Shown piece after piece: positions 28,632 through 36,592 of a DNA stretch of 63,343 bases. The DNA is from an uncultured Bacteroides sp. (lineage in GTDB: Bacteria > Bacteroidota > Bacteroidia > Bacteroidales > Bacteroidaceae). The stretch lies in assembly GCA_900542985.1 (NCBI GenBank), contig UQPQ01000012.1, forward strand, positions 1 to 63,343, given 5' to 3'. A program made the translations under genes and the position numbers. The first letter of the stretch is position 1; the number at the start of each line of letters is the position of its first letter. The notes under the pieces are model-generated. The model was not told where the DNA came from. It did not search any database and saw only the letters and a list, made by a program, of their open reading frames with translations.

Positions 28632-29786
28632 ATGAAAACGCCTATATACGTATCTAAGAATACGTTATTTCCCATCTTATTTGGCTTTTTTGTGATGGGA
28701 TTTGTGGATGTGGTAGGGATTGCAGCAAACTATGTGAAGAAGGACTTTGTTCTGTCGGAAACATTAACCAATTTGTTGCCGATGATGGTATTCTTCTGGT
28801 TTGCTGTCTTCTCTATCCCAGCCGGAGTGATGATGAGTAAGATTGGCAAGAAAAATACAGTGGCTACAGCTATGCTGATAACCATTGTAGCAATGATTTT
28901 GCCGATGTGTAGTTACAGTTTTCCTGTAGTTTTGTTTGCCTTTGCCTTGTTGGGCATTGGCAATACAATTCTGCAGGTTACCTTAAACCCTATGGTGGCT
29001 GGACTGATTTCGGGGAATGCATTGGCCAGTGTGCTTACATTAGGACAATTTTTGAAAGCAGTTTCTTCTTTCCTTGGTCCGCTTATCGCCGGAGGAGCAG
29101 CTTCTTTATGGGGAGATTGGAAACTGATATTTCCCGTATATGCTATTGTTACATTGATTTCAATGCTTTGGTTGTTGGGATGTGTACACGAAAATGCATC
29201 AAAAGAGGTACATGTAACCAGTTTTTCTTCAGCTATCGGGTTATTTAAAGACCGTTATATCCTGATGTTGTTCCTGGGCATTTTATTCGTAGTCGGAATT
29301 GATGTGGGACTGAATACTACTATCCCTAAACTGTTGATGGAACGTGTTGGCTTGTCTTTGGATGAGGCTGGATTGGGTACTAGTCTTTACTTTTCTGCCC
29401 GTACTATCGGTACATTTGTCGGTACTTTCCTTTTGGTAAGAATTTCTTCCGGTGCTTTCCTTAAGCTTAGCATGTTGCTTAGTATTCCGGTATTTATTGG
29501 ATTGCTATCATTTCAGTCTTTATGGTTGCTTTGTACAATGATTGTACTGGTAGGTTTGCTTTGTGCTAATGTATTTTCTATTCTGTTTTCTTGTGCCTTG
29601 CAACACAAACCAGAATACGATAGTGAAATCTCTGCTTTAATGATCATGGGCGTATCTGGTGGAGCACTGGTTCCATTGTTGATGGGAGTCGTTTCAGATG
29701 GATTTAGTCTGACAGCTGGAATGGCGGTATTATTGCTTTGTTTGCTTTATTTGGCACTGGTATCGTTCCGAATTAAGAAAGTATAA
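28632..29786 (+). CDS. MFS sugar transporter (FucP/GlcP-like)
   Basis: 384 residues with about 12 hydrophobic segments, starting LFPILFGFFVMGFVDVVGIAANYV. The GVMMSKIGKKNTV loop between helices 2 and 3 is the major-facilitator signature, and LGIGNTILQVTLNPMVA resembles the fucose:proton symporter group. It is an inner-membrane sugar:cation symporter. Last gene of the mannose operon, 14 bases behind GH92, so mannose is the likely substrate (inference). Confidence 0.88.
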   Translation: MKTPIYVSKNTLFPILFGFFVMGFVDVVGIAANYVKKDFVLSETLTNLLPMMVFFWFAVFSIPAGVMMSKIGKKNTVATAMLITIVAMILPMCSYSFPVVLFAFALLGIGNTILQVTLNPMVAGLISGNALASVLTLGQFLKAVSSFLGPLIAGGAASLWGDWKLIFPVYAIVTLISMLWLLGCVHENASKEVHVTSFSSAIGLFKDRYILMLFLGILFVVGIDVGLNTTIPKLLMERVGLSLDEAGLGTSLYFSARTIGTFVGTFLLVRISSGAFLKLSMLLSIPVFIGLLSFQSLWLLCTMIVLVGLLCANVFSILFSCALQHKPEYDSEISALMIMGVSGGALVPLLMGVVSDGFSLTAGMAVLLLCLLYLALVSFRIKKV

Positions 29787-29860
29787 GGTAAAAGCTACGA
29801 AAGAATATAAATAGATATTTTTCTTTTGTGAGATAAAGGTTAATGAAGAATAGAGTGGTT

Positions 29861-29929
29861 ATGCCGCTGTAGAAATACATCTATACGAATCGTATCGTTG
29901 TGTTTTTGCAGTGGCATCATTCTTTTTAT
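29861..29929 (+). terminator. Hairpin behind the mannose operon
   Basis: ATGCCGCTG (29861-29869) pairs with CAGTGGCAT (29909-29917), one G-T pair, and TCATTCTTTTT follows. The loop of 39 bases contains further small pairings. Probable terminator of the operon. Confidence 0.55.
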
Positions 29930-29952
29930 TAATTGGATAGTGTATGAAATAA

Positions 29953-29993
29953 AAATACCCCTCTGCAAATGTTTGACTTGCAAAGGGGTATTT
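29953..29993. terminator. Bidirectional terminator before tyrS
   Basis: A 16-base stem (29953-29968 with 29978-29993), AAATACCCC paired with GGGGTATTT plus six more pairs with one mismatch, nine-base loop. It is A/T-tailed on both sides, so it can stop both the mannose operon and the tyrS transcript. Confidence 0.8.
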
Positions 29994-30016
29994 ATAAGAT
30001 ATAAACAGGTTTCTGT

Positions 30017-31309
30017 TTATTTAGCAATAATCAAGTAGTAGTTTTTCTTACCACGCTGAACAAGCAAATATTTCTCATCCAACAGATCTGCTGTGGTAAT
30101 CATCTGATCGAAAGCAGTTAGCTTTTCTTTGTTCAGTGATACACCTCCACCTTGTGCCATTTTACGCATTTCACCTTTTGATGGGAAAATGTTGGTCTTT
30201 TCGGCAAACAAGTCTACAGCCTTGATACCAGCCTCGATGTCAGTCTTAGCTACTTCAAACTGAGGTACTCCTTCGAATACAGACAGCAGAGTGTCTTCAT
30301 CCAGCTTTTTCAATGCTTCTGAAGTAGCATTACCGAACAAGATATTCGAAGCTTCTACCGCTGCATTGTAGTCTTCTTCAGAGTGTACCATGATAGTAAC
30401 TTCTTTTGCCAGACGTTTCTGCAATGTACGCAAATGCGGAGCTTCTTTGTGTTCAGCAATCAATGCATCAATTTCTTCTTTGGTAAGAGAAGTAAAGATT
30501 TTGATATAGCGTTCTGCATCTTCGTCGCTTACATTCAGCCAGAACTGATAGAATTTATATGGAGAAGTATAGCGTGGATCCAGCCATACATTTCCCGACT
30601 CAGTTTTTCCGAACTTAGTTCCGTCTGCCTTTGTAATCAACGGGCAAGTCAATGCAAATACCTCTCCCCCGTTTGTACGACGGATCAGTTCGGCACCGGT
30701 AGTAATGTTTCCCCACTGGTCTGAACCACCCATCTGAAGTTTACAGTTCTTGGTTTCGTACAAATGCAGGAAGTCGTATCCTTGTAAAAGCTGATAAGTA
30801 AATTCGGTAAATGAAAGACCGTCGCGTGCTTCACCGTTCAAACGTTTCTGTACAGAGTCTTTTGCCATCATGTAGTTTACAGTGATGTGCTTTCCTACAG
30901 TACGGGCAAAATCGAGGAAGGTGAAATCTTTCATCCAGTCGTAGTTGTTGACCAATTCTGCACGGTTAGGAGCATCCGACTCGAAGTCGAGAAATTTGCT
31001 CAACTGTTTCTTGATACACTCCTGGTTGTGGCGCAGTGTTTCTTCGTTCAGCAGGTTACGTTCCTGTGATTTTCCTGAAGGGTCTCCAATCATACCTGTT
31101 GCACCGCCTACCAGAGCCAGCGGTTTGTGTCCGCAACGCTGGAAATGCTTCAGAATCATTACGCTTACCAAGTGGCCGATGTGCAATGAATCGGCTGTTG
31201 GGTCAATACCTACGTAAGCTGTAACCATTTCTTTTTCCAGTAACTCTTCTGTACCGGGCATCATGGTATGTACCATTCCGCGCCATCTTAATTCTTCTAC
31301 AAAATTCAT
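30017..31309 (-). CDS. tyrS: Tyrosyl-tRNA synthetase
   Basis: Charges tRNA-Tyr with tyrosine in the cytoplasm. 430 residues, bacterial type. Class I motif H43-I-G-H46 in SLHIGHLVS, tyrosine-pocket [13 protein letters not shown], the KMSKS equivalent [12 protein letters not shown], and a C-terminal S4 RNA-binding domain ([17 protein letters not shown]). It has its own -7 box 48 bases upstream and ends at the bidirectional hairpin. Confidence 0.97.
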   Translation of the reverse strand: MNFVEELRWRGMVHTMMPGTEELLEKEMVTAYVGIDPTADSLHIGHLVSVMILKHFQRCGHKPLALVGGATGMIGDPSGKSQERNLLNEETLRHNQECIKKQLSKFLDFESDAPNRAELVNNYDWMKDFTFLDFARTVGKHITVNYMMAKDSVQKRLNGEARDGLSFTEFTYQLLQGYDFLHLYETKNCKLQMGGSDQWGNITTGAELIRRTNGGEVFALTCPLITKADGTKFGKTESGNVWLDPRYTSPYKFYQFWLNVSDEDAERYIKIFTSLTKEEIDALIAEHKEAPHLRTLQKRLAKEVTIMVHSEEDYNAAVEASNILFGNATSEALKKLDEDTLLSVFEGVPQFEVAKTDIEAGIKAVDLFAEKTNIFPSKGEMRKMAQGGGVSLNKEKLTAFDQMITTADLLDEKYLLVQRGKKNYYLIIAK

Positions 31310-31356
31310 CGAATGATATTCTTTGGTTTAAATATTTGTTAGATTCTTGTAAAAGA

Positions 31357-31364
31357 CAAAAGTA
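31357..31364 (-). promoter_or_regulatory. -7 box for tyrS
   Basis: Minus strand TACTTTTG matches TAnnTTTG, 48 bases before the tyrS ATG. Confidence 0.55.
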
Positions 31365-31390
31365 CGACTCTTTCTCTGAATAACCAACTT

Positions 31391-32029
31391 TTATCGACTA
31401 AAAAAGAGCTGGTTAATCGTTGTCTGAACCCTATCTTTGAGCTCTTCTTCAGCGGTATGGAGTAAAGATGCGGCTTCCTGATAAAGACTGTGTACGGACT
31501 GTTCATCTTCATCTGTTTCGATCAGAATTCGGTCGTTGGGGATACTTTGTAAGGCTTCGTGATTATACTTACTTCCGAAAGAAAGATAAAATCCTTGTCG
31601 GACAAGACTCTGTGCCAGTTCTCTTTTCCCTCTGAAACCATGGATAATCCACGCATTATGTGGGCAGTATTCTTTTTTTAATGCGATTAGTTCGTTTGTG
31701 GTTTTAACGGCATGTAGAATAAGTGGAAGCCGGTAATGTTCGGATATGGAAATAATTTCACGGAATACCTTTAGCTGAAGTTCAAAGGGAGTTTGACACA
31801 ATTTATCCAATCCGGCTTCGCCGATGGCAATAGTCCTTATGTCAGTTGCAGCCATTGTACGAACCCATTCCAATTGGTCTTTATAATCCGCTTCAGATAC
31901 ATACCACGGATGAATACCTGCCGATAGGAATACAGTTTCATTGGGTATTGGTGTGTTCCACATGGAACAGCTGAGAATAGCTGATGATGCAGAGGAAGGC
32001 AACCGGTGGGTATGGATATCGAGCAGCAT
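31391..32029 (-). CDS. TatD family metal-dependent hydrolase
   Basis: 212 residues. TIM-barrel metallohydrolase with DNase/RNase-type activity in characterised members. Visible: H-x-H in LLDIHTHRL at the N-terminus, AGIHPWYV, the metal Glu in IAIGEAGLDKL, ILHAVKTT, HGFRG and IETDEDE. It is shorter than E. coli TatD (260) but usual for the Bacteroidetes branch. ATG 32029 is taken as start because the fold begins there. An ATG at 32059 would add ten residues and overlap yidD. Third gene of the rnpA-yidD-tatD operon. Confidence 0.85.
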   Translation of the reverse strand: MLLDIHTHRLPSSASSAILSCSMWNTPIPNETVFLSAGIHPWYVSEADYKDQLEWVRTMAATDIRTIAIGEAGLDKLCQTPFELQLKVFREIISISEHYRLPLILHAVKTTNELIALKKEYCPHNAWIIHGFRGKRELAQSLVRQGFYLSFGSKYNHEALQSIPNDRILIETDEDEQSVHSLYQEAASLLHTAEEELKDRVQTTINQLFFSR

Positions 32030-32042
32030 AGTCTGGTGATTA

Positions 32043-32264
32043 TTACGGTACAGGGTCATATCCTGAGCCTCCCCATGGATGACAGCGCAGGAGACGGCGT
32101 ATGGTGAGATATAATCCTTTTATCGGTCCGTGTTTCTGAAGTGCTTCAATGGCATACTGTGAACACGTTGGGGTGAACCGGCATGAAGGAGGCGTGAAAG
32201 GAGAAATACAGTTCCGGTAGAAATAAATGGGAAGTAAAAGCAGATACGTAATCAGTTTTCTCAT
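32043..32264 (-). CDS. yidD: Membrane protein insertion efficiency factor YidD
   Basis: 73 residues. A small membrane-associated protein that helps YidC insert inner-membrane proteins. The signature is complete: [31 protein letters not shown] and [11 protein letters not shown]. It overlaps rnpA by four bases (ATGA), the classical rnpA-yidD arrangement. Confidence 0.95.
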   Translation of the reverse strand: MRKLITYLLLLPIYFYRNCISPFTPPSCRFTPTCSQYAIEALQKHGPIKGLYLTIRRLLRCHPWGGSGYDPVP

Positions 32265-32656
32265 GAGAAATGCTCTGTAGTAAGCGTCAGAAGTTTCTTT
32301 ACTTTTGCTTCTACTTCATTGGAAGAATGAAGTTCATTATCCAACCAAATAAAGGCTATGATAGCCTTTTTGCCGGAAGCAGCCAGAGAGTCGGTCAGAA
32401 TTTGCCGATGTTTGCGGTAGGCTTCCCTTATCTGACGTTTCACACGATTGCGTTTGACTGCCCGTTTAAAACGTTTTTTAGGTACGCTGATAAGAATAGA
32501 CACAACAGGCAGATTTTCTTTTTCAACAGGCATATAGACAATACGTAGCGGAAAGGCAGGGAATGATTTTCCGCCACCGGAAAACAACCGTTCAATAAGA
32601 ATCCGGCTGTTTAAACGTTCTGCTTTTCGTAAAGTCTGTTTTTCTGTTTCTGCCAT
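32261..32656 (-). CDS. rnpA: Ribonuclease P protein component
   Basis: 131 residues. Protein subunit of RNase P, which trims tRNA 5' leaders. The family signature [13 protein letters not shown] is present, preceded by [13 protein letters not shown]. The N-terminus [17 protein letters not shown] is normal. The gene is unusual here in its promoter, which lies between perfect 16-bp inverted repeats (32678-32761). Confidence 0.95.
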   Translation of the reverse strand: MAETEKQTLRKAERLNSRILIERLFSGGGKSFPAFPLRIVYMPVEKENLPVVSILISVPKKRFKRAVKRNRVKRQIREAYRKHRQILTDSLAASGKKAIIAFIWLDNELHSSNEVEAKVKKLLTLTTEHFS

Positions 32657-32677
32657 GATGGGAATTATATAAAAATA

Positions 32678-32761
32678 GTCCTGAACATAATAACTGTCTA
32701 CAAAGATAAACTTAAATTGCGTTTCTCAGCGCAGTTGCAGACTTTTTATTATGTTCAGGAC
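32678..32761. repeat. 16-bp perfect inverted repeats enclosing the rnpA promoter
   Basis: GTCCTGAACATAATAA (32678-32693) is repeated exactly in inverse at 32746-32761. The 52-base spacer holds the minus-strand -7 box TATCTTTG and a GTCT/AGAC and TGCG/CGCA pair. On the minus strand the second arm is followed by TATTTTTATA, so RNA from hemD could form a terminator hairpin. The geometry also resembles small invertible promoters flanked by inverted repeats, known in Bacteroides. Which applies cannot be told from one sequence. Confidence 0.7.
32701..32708 (-). promoter_or_regulatory. -7 box for rnpA, inside the inverted repeat
   Basis: Minus strand TATCTTTG matches TAnnTTTG, 45 bases before the rnpA ATG. 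The RNA would start within or just before the second repeat arm. Confidence 0.55.
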
Positions 32762-32778
32762 AATGATATTCAAATGAA

Positions 32779-33525
32779 TTACTTGTTATGCTCGCCAATG
32801 AACATGTCCAATGCTGCAGGCATAGAAGGTGCTACACTTGTAGGAGCTTCTAAGTCGAGACGTAATCCTGCATCTTTTACAGCTTTAGCTGTAGTAGGTC
32901 CAAAACTACCAATGGCAATGTCCTTCTGTTCAAAGTTCGGGAAATTCTTCATCAGCGACTGGATACCGGCCGGACTGAAGAATATCAGCATGTCATAGTC
33001 GAACTTTTCCTCAGGAGTAAAGTCGTTGCTTACCGTACGGTACATAACGCCTTCTGTATGTTGTATTTTATGTTTGTCCAATAAGTCTTTTACTTCATCG
33101 TTGTGCACGTCAGACATTGGGATAAAATACTTTTCTGTGTTATGTTTGACGATTTGTGGTATCAAATCAGCAAACTTACCGGTTGCTCCAAAGAATACTT
33201 TACGTTTGCGATACTGTACGTATTTCTGTATGTACAATGCAATTGTTTCTGAAGTACAGAAGTATTTCATTGTCTCAGGAATTGTGACGCGCAACTCAGT
33301 ACAAAGATTGAAAAAATGATCAATAGCATGACGTGATGTAAATACGACTGCTGTATGATCTAAAATTGATATTTTTTGTTGTCTGAATTCTTTTGCCGAC
33401 AGACTCTCAACTTTTATAAACGGACGGAAAACTATCTCCACGCCGTACTTCTCAGCAATGTCAAAATAGGGTGACTTTTCTGATGTGGGTTTAGGCTGAG
33501 AAACCAGAATTTTCTTTATCTTCAA
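32779..33525 (-). CDS. hemD: Uroporphyrinogen-III synthase
   Basis: 248 residues. Closes and inverts ring D of hydroxymethylbilane to uroporphyrinogen III in tetrapyrrole synthesis. The sequence is weakly conserved as usual for HemD, with TAVVFTSRHAIDHFF, FIPMSDVHNDEV and IFFSPAGIQSLMKNFPNF. The only start that keeps the expected MKIKKILVSQPKPTSEKS N-terminus is TTG at 33525, a rare start codon. It follows the DUF4271 gene after four bases. No other heme gene is near. Bacteroides that need external heme often keep partial pathways. Confidence 0.82.
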   Translation of the reverse strand: MKIKKILVSQPKPTSEKSPYFDIAEKYGVEIVFRPFIKVESLSAKEFRQQKISILDHTAVVFTSRHAIDHFFNLCTELRVTIPETMKYFCTSETIALYIQKYVQYRKRKVFFGATGKFADLIPQIVKHNTEKYFIPMSDVHNDEVKDLLDKHKIQHTEGVMYRTVSNDFTPEEKFDYDMLIFFSPAGIQSLMKNFPNFEQKDIAIGSFGPTTAKAVKDAGLRLDLEAPTSVAPSMPAALDMFIGEHNK

Positions 33526-33529
33526 TTTT

Positions 33530-34225
33530 CTAAAAGTTTAAAAATAAAAAATGATTAGTATAATTTATTCCTTCCCATAACAAGAAAGAGGGTGCTAATT
33601 CGAGAGCGCAAAAATACAGAATCAAATGTAGAATACCATGAATTTGTTTGAAAAAGTTTCTAATACACTTATAAAATAGCAATATTTTAGTAAAAATAAG
33701 AATAAATAGTATGAAAACTTTTGTTGTGGCAAAATTCAGGTCAAAATAAATAATCAATAGTACCACCGGAAATAATAATAGCCCTCCTAAAATTATTACG
33801 TCAAAATATGTTTCTATCCATACTTTGTTTTGCTCTTTCTCGAAAAAAATCCAGTTAATGAAAGAATATAAGGCATATTTCAGCAATATAAATAAAACGA
33901 CCGTAAAAATGTAGATCGTTAAAAGAAGCCCATGTGGTATATGAGTGAAAAGATAGGAAGAGTGATCTGCAAAGTAATCATACAGGCATAATCCTCCTAA
34001 AATATAGGTGATGCAGTTTAAAACAATACTATGATGAAAGTATGCGTTTGCTACAATTGTTGTTTGATTGTTTTTCCGTCCTCCTTGAAATAATTTCTTG
34101 ATTCTGAAGAGCAGATATTTCTTGCCGTCTTTCAGTACAAATGTACCGAGAAAAAAGCAAAGCAGTACAATGCAGGTGATAAACCAGTCTGCACGCAGCA
34201 TGTAAGGTATGGGTTCTCCGTTCAT
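33530..34225 (-). CDS. DUF4271 membrane protein
   Basis: 231 residues with about five or six hydrophobic helices (WFITCIVLLCFFLGTFVL, GLLLTIYIFTVVLFILL, GGLLLFPVVLLIIYFDL, VFILFILIFTKILLFYK). Resembles the Bacteroidetes DUF4271 family found beside hemD. The conserved YxxF-type loop FINWIFFEKEQNKVW is visible. Its ATG overlaps the TGA of the LOG-family gene and hemD begins four bases behind it, so the three are translationally coupled. Function unknown. Confidence 0.8.
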   Translation of the reverse strand: MNGEPIPYMLRADWFITCIVLLCFFLGTFVLKDGKKYLLFRIKKLFQGGRKNNQTTIVANAYFHHSIVLNCITYILGGLCLYDYFADHSSYLFTHIPHGLLLTIYIFTVVLFILLKYALYSFINWIFFEKEQNKVWIETYFDVIILGGLLLFPVVLLIIYFDLNFATTKVFILFILIFTKILLFYKCIRNFFKQIHGILHLILYFCALELAPSFLLWEGINYTNHFLFLNF

Positions 34226-34809
34226 ATTGCTGCAAATTTACGAATATCTTTGCTCCACAAAGGAGTAGAGTATAATAAATTGAGGGCTTCTTGTGGAGTT
34301 GTAGCTACCTGCCAGATGTGTCCATGTTCCCGGCGCATGAAATTTTCTTCTATAGCATGCTCCAGCATTTCAAGTAACGGATTGTAGAATCCGTTTATAT
34401 TAAGAATGACAATCGGTTTCAAGTATAGTCCAAGTTGTTTCCAGGTAATGATTTCAAGCAATTCTTCCAGTGTTCCGCAACCTCCCGGCAGTGCAATGAC
34501 ACCGTCCGAAAGATCGGCCATGATTTTTTTGCGTTCGTGCATGCTTTCGGTCTCTATCAGTTTGGTAAGCCCTTTATGGTGCCATCCTTGTTCTACCATA
34601 AAATGAGGTATAACTCCCGTCACTGTTCCTCCGGCAGCCAGTGCGGCATCGCTGATACTACACATCAAGCCTAAACATCCGGCACCATTGATTAAATTGA
34701 TACGCTGACGGGCAAGTAGTTTACCTAATTCTTGTGCTGCTTCAAAATAAATCGGAGCGATTTTAGTACTGGAAGCACTATAGACGCATACATTTTTTAT
34801 ATCATTCAT
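34222..34809 (-). CDS. LOG family protein (TIGR00730, Rossmann fold)
   Basis: 195 residues. The motif PGGCGTLEELLEIITWKQLG and the earlier GGAGCLGLMCSISDAALAAGG-like segment (starting NGAGCLGLM) mark the LOG/lysine-decarboxylase-like family, whose members cleave nucleoside 5'-monophosphates to the free base and ribose-5-phosphate. HERKKIM is also typical. ATG 34809 is chosen over the TTG 15 bases upstream. It is the first gene of the LOG-DUF4271-hemD unit and lies behind the metK terminator. Confidence 0.9.
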   Translation of the reverse strand: MNDIKNVCVYSASSTKIAPIYFEAAQELGKLLARQRINLINGAGCLGLMCSISDAALAAGGTVTGVIPHFMVEQGWHHKGLTKLIETESMHERKKIMADLSDGVIALPGGCGTLEELLEIITWKQLGLYLKPIVILNINGFYNPLLEMLEHAIEENFMRREHGHIWQVATTPQEALNLLYSTPLWSKDIRKFAAI

Positions 34810-34836
34810 AAACGAGGAATACAATACGGGAAATAA

Positions 34837-34880
34837 AAAATAAAGAATGAGAAATAAATTTATAACTCATTCTTTATTTT
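34837..34880 (-). terminator. Terminator of metK
   Basis: A 15-bp perfect stem AAAATAAAGAATGAG (34837-34851) with its complement at 34866-34880, AT-rich tails on both sides. It lies 19 bases behind metK. Confidence 0.75.
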
Positions 34881-34899
34881 ATTCTTTTATTGAAAAGGA

Positions 34900-36192
34900 T
34901 TAGAGTCCAAAAGCTTGTTTAACTTTGTCTACGTAGTCAAGTTTTTCCCAAGTAAACAGTTCTACTTCTACTTCTTTGTTACCTTCGTAGGCAGATTCAA
35001 AGTATTTGGTTACAACTTTAGGTTCACGTCCCATGTGGCCGTATGCTGCAGTTTCGCTATAAATAGGATTACGCAGTTTCAGGCGCTCTTCGATGGCACG
35101 TGGGCGCATGTCGAATATTTCGTCAACTTTCTTGGCAATTTCACCGTCGGTCATAGCTACATTGCTGCGTCCGTATGTATTGACATAGATATTAATCGGA
35201 CGAGCTACTCCGATAGCATATGAAACCTGTACCAATATTTCATCGGCTACTCCGGCAGCTACCAGGTTTTTGGCAATGTGACGTGCTGCATAAGCTGCAC
35301 TACGGTCTACTTTGCTTGGATCTTTTCCAGAGAAAGCACCACCGCCATGAGCGCCGGCACCTCCGTAAGTGTCGACAATGATTTTACGTCCAGTCAGTCC
35401 GGTATCTCCATGTGGGCCACCGATTACAAATTTACCGGTTGGGTTTACGTGGTAAGTAATCTGGTCATTGAACAATGCCAATACTTCCGGATTATGAATT
35501 TCTGCAATGACACGAGGCATCAGGATTTCGATGACATCCTTGCGGATTTGTGCCAGCATTTCTTCGTCTGCTTTCAACTGTGCTTCTTTAGAGTCGTCGG
35601 CAGGCTGTACAAATTCGTCGTGCTGAGTAGAAACTACGATAGTATCGATACGAACCGGACGGCGATTGTCGTCATATTCAATGGTTACCTGGCTCTTTGC
35701 ATCCGGACGAAGATAAGTCATAACCTTGCCTTCACGGCGGATTTCTGCCAGTACCATCAGTACTTTATGTGCCAAGTCGAGAGACAGTGGCATATAGTTT
35801 TCTGTTTCTTTGGTTGCGTAGCCAAACATCATTCCCTGGTCGCCTGCACCCTGATTCATCGGGTCTTCGCGTTCTACTCCTCGGTTGATGTCAGGACTTT
35901 GTTCGTGGATAGCCGAGAATACACCGCAAGAGTTTCCTTCGAACATGTATTCACTCTTGGTATATCCTATTTTGTTGATGACTTCGCGTGCTACACGTTG
36001 CAGGTCGATATACGCTTTGGTTTTCACTTCTCCTGCCAAAACTACCTGTCCGGTAGTAACCAATGTTTCGCAAGCTACTTTTGAGTTAGGATCGTAAGCC
36101 AGCAATTTGTCGAGTACGGCATCAGAAATCTGATCCGCTACTTTGTCAGGGTGTCCTTCAGACACAGATTCAGATGTGAATAAGTATCCCAT
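34900..36192 (-). CDS. metK: S-adenosylmethionine synthetase
   Basis: Makes SAM from methionine and ATP. 430 residues, longer than E. coli MetK (384) but normal for Bacteroidetes. Visible: [32 protein letters not shown] (methionine and ATP site), [21 protein letters not shown] and the P-loop-like [16 protein letters not shown]. Its 5' leader carries a SAM-II-like riboswitch, so synthesis should fall when SAM is plentiful. Own promoter and terminator. Confidence 0.97.
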   Translation of the reverse strand: MGYLFTSESVSEGHPDKVADQISDAVLDKLLAYDPNSKVACETLVTTGQVVLAGEVKTKAYIDLQRVAREVINKIGYTKSEYMFEGNSCGVFSAIHEQSPDINRGVEREDPMNQGAGDQGMMFGYATKETENYMPLSLDLAHKVLMVLAEIRREGKVMTYLRPDAKSQVTIEYDDNRRPVRIDTIVVSTQHDEFVQPADDSKEAQLKADEEMLAQIRKDVIEILMPRVIAEIHNPEVLALFNDQITYHVNPTGKFVIGGPHGDTGLTGRKIIVDTYGGAGAHGGGAFSGKDPSKVDRSAAYAARHIAKNLVAAGVADEILVQVSYAIGVARPINIYVNTYGRSNVAMTDGEIAKKVDEIFDMRPRAIEERLKLRNPIYSETAAYGHMGREPKVVTKYFESAYEGNKEVEVELFTWEKLDYVDKVKQAFGL

Positions 36193-36274
36193 GTTTTTAA
36201 TAATTAAGTAATTAATGATTAATATTATCCGTGTACGGACAAGAGTAGAAGTGTTATCTGCAAGGAAGCACTAT

Positions 36275-36325
36275 GTATTTTAGCATTTTTTTGCGTGGTT
36301 GCAAGCTACTCAAATCTTTCCACTT
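36275..36325 (-). promoter_or_regulatory. SAM-II-like riboswitch in the metK leader
   Basis: On the minus strand GTGG (36323-36320) pairs with CCAC (36298-36295). Between them lies GATTT, eight bases, TGCA, the same spacing as the SAM-II core. After the stem an A-rich linker leads to GCTAAAA (36284-36278), whose GCTA can pair with TAGC (36308-36305) in the loop to make the pseudoknot. The position in the metK 5' leader fits. Stem P1 is short (four pairs), so this may be a variant. Recognition is by eye, not by a covariance model. Confidence 0.75.
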
Positions 36326-36339
36326 TTTCTTTTCGGCTG

Positions 36340-36347
36340 CAAAGATA
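36340..36347 (-). promoter_or_regulatory. -7 box for metK
   Basis: Minus strand TATCTTTG, with a TTG 22 bases further upstream as a possible -33 element. The RNA would begin just before the riboswitch. Confidence 0.65.
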
Positions 36348-36528
36348 GAGATATAAATTGGAATAATTACAATTTACGCTTTATTTTAACACATTTAACG
36401 TCGGTTTATTGTGGGGTGGTTTGTTGGAATATCCGTTTGTAGTAACAATTGGGTATCAGGTTAATAACACTCAGATTATGGATGTTTTAGTACTTCTTTT
36501 GTCTTTTGTTTATAGAGTATTTAAACTA
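36348..36528. other. Gap upstream of the metK promoter
   Basis: About 180 AT-rich bases between the metK promoter and the terminator of the B12 operon. No gene, tRNA or clear repeat was seen. Confidence 0.5.
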
Positions 36529-36573
36529 AAAGATCCGTATAAATTGACTGGTATATCATTTATACGGATCTTT
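36529..36573 (-). terminator. Terminator of the B12 operon
   Basis: A 16-bp perfect stem AAAGATCCGTATAAAT (36529-36544) with its complement at 36558-36573, 13-base loop, minus-strand tail CTTTTAG. It lies 20 bases behind the last gene of the operon. Confidence 0.85.
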
Positions 36574-36592
36574 ATTTACAAATAGATATTGA

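Noticed and set aside
29861..29917. Second possible invertible segment behind the mannose operon
   Set aside because: The arms are only nine bases with a G-T pair, a T-run follows, and no promoter box lies inside; a terminator explains it.
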